From positions 1-6,964 of the forward strand of contig CAZCBD010000144.1 of NCBI GenBank assembly GCA_964496755.1: 6,964 bases of DNA. Direction: 5' to 3'. A model generated the notes under the pieces. The model was not told the DNA's origin. It was given only the letters and a program-made list of their open reading frames with translations, and made no database searches. The position numbers were made by a program, and so were the translations under genes. This document shows, one piece after another, positions 6,721 through 6,964 of the stretch (position 1 is the first letter of the stretch; each line of letters opens with the position of its first letter). This DNA comes from CAZCBD01 sp964496755 (GTDB lineage Bacteria > Bacteroidota > Ignavibacteria > Ignavibacteriales > Melioribacteraceae).

Positions 6721-6964
6721 TTATCTTTTAAAATTAGCTAATCTAATGCAAATATTATCTTGAATATTTTTTGCCAAATTTTCCGGAACCGAAAAATTAT
6801 TAATAAAAATCACAAAAGTTAAGGGTTCGCCATCAGCACTATTTACGTAGCCGGCTATGGTAGAAATATTAGGAAGAAATCCTGTTTTTGCTCTAACATT
6901 ATTTTCTGCTAATGTTTTTCTCATTCTCTCGGAAAGTGTTCCGTCAAGACCGGCAATTGGCAAT
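6721..6964 (-). CDS. dacB: D-alanyl-D-alanine carboxypeptidase/endopeptidase (PBP4, family S13), C-terminal end only
   Basis: The last 80 complete codons of a gene that begins beyond the right edge of the window. The visible part starts LPIAGLDGTLSERM and continues VRAKTGFLPNISTIAGY, which is the end of the S13 penicillin-binding fold. KTG (visible residues 26-28) is the third active-site motif, after the SxxK and SxN motifs that must lie outside the window. The enzyme removes the terminal D-Ala from, or cleaves cross-links in, peptidoglycan in the periplasm. The first visible codon, TTG (6963-6961), is an internal Leu of the conserved LPIAG stretch, not a start. The Phe after KTG replaces a residue that is often Thr or Ser in relatives. 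The stop TAA is 14 bases before the lysS start, so the two genes are probably in one transcript. Confidence 0.9.
   Translation of the reverse strand, partial: LPIAGLDGTLSERMRKTLAENNVRAKTGFLPNISTIAGYVNSADGEPLTFVIFINNFSVPENLAKNIQDNICIRLANFKR

Noticed and set aside
6721..6963. A short complete gene starting at 6963
   Set aside because: The apparent start is a TTG Leu codon inside the conserved LPIAGxDGTL stretch of S13 carboxypeptidases; the gene continues beyond the window.
1..6964. Signs of horizontal transfer, mobile elements, CRISPR, tRNA or rRNA
   Set aside because: Composition and codon style are even across all genes; no transposase, integrase, direct-repeat array, long terminal inverted repeats or tRNA-like cloverleaf was seen by eye.

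Overview
The window is AT-rich bacterial DNA in which every recognisable gene lies on the minus strand. It is ordinary chromosomal, envelope-related gene content with one housekeeping gene. The protein sequences are rich in Lys, Asn, Ile and Phe. Secreted proteins show the 'xA|Q' signal-peptide end (YAQQ, FAQI) common in the Bacteroidota/Ignavibacteriota group. A DUF2279-type protein, a Wzi-like barrel and an S41 protease with a long C-terminal tail also fit that group. Most genes carry a readable Shine-Dalgarno sequence (AGGTG, GAGGT, AGGA, AAAGG, GGAG). This argues for an Ignavibacteria-like lineage rather than classical Bacteroidetes, which seldom use SD; the placement is inference from style, not from a marker-gene comparison.

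Reading in the direction of transcription (high to low coordinates): the 3' end of a D-Ala-D-Ala carboxypeptidase/PBP4 gene (6964-6721); lysS, lysyl-tRNA synthetase (6706-5201); a short gap with a perfect 8-bp stem hairpin (5194-5173); a DUF2279/YfiM-like envelope protein (5162-4221); a family 2 glycosyltransferase (4213-3497); a Wzi-like outer-membrane barrel (3495-1843); a C-terminal processing protease, S41 (1839-262); a gap of about 60 bases with A/T palindromes and a possible Bacteroidota-type -7 box; and the 5' part of a gamma-carbonic-anhydrase-family hexapeptide protein (from 202, running off the window).

The four genes from 5162 to 262 are packed with gaps of 7, 1 and 3 bases. At each of these three junctions the SD of the downstream gene is embedded in the end of the upstream gene, so co-transcription and translational coupling are likely. 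Two of these genes start with TTG. Three of the four products have an export signal or N-terminal anchor, and the fourth is a sugar transferase. The likely common theme is cell-envelope or surface-polysaccharide biogenesis, but the genes may simply be co-expressed envelope genes rather than one pathway. No RNA genes, mobile elements, CRISPR arrays or long repeats were seen, and I found no convincing novel system. The items worth a second look are the intercistronic hairpin, the TTG-coupled junctions, and the gene grouping around the DUF2279 protein.
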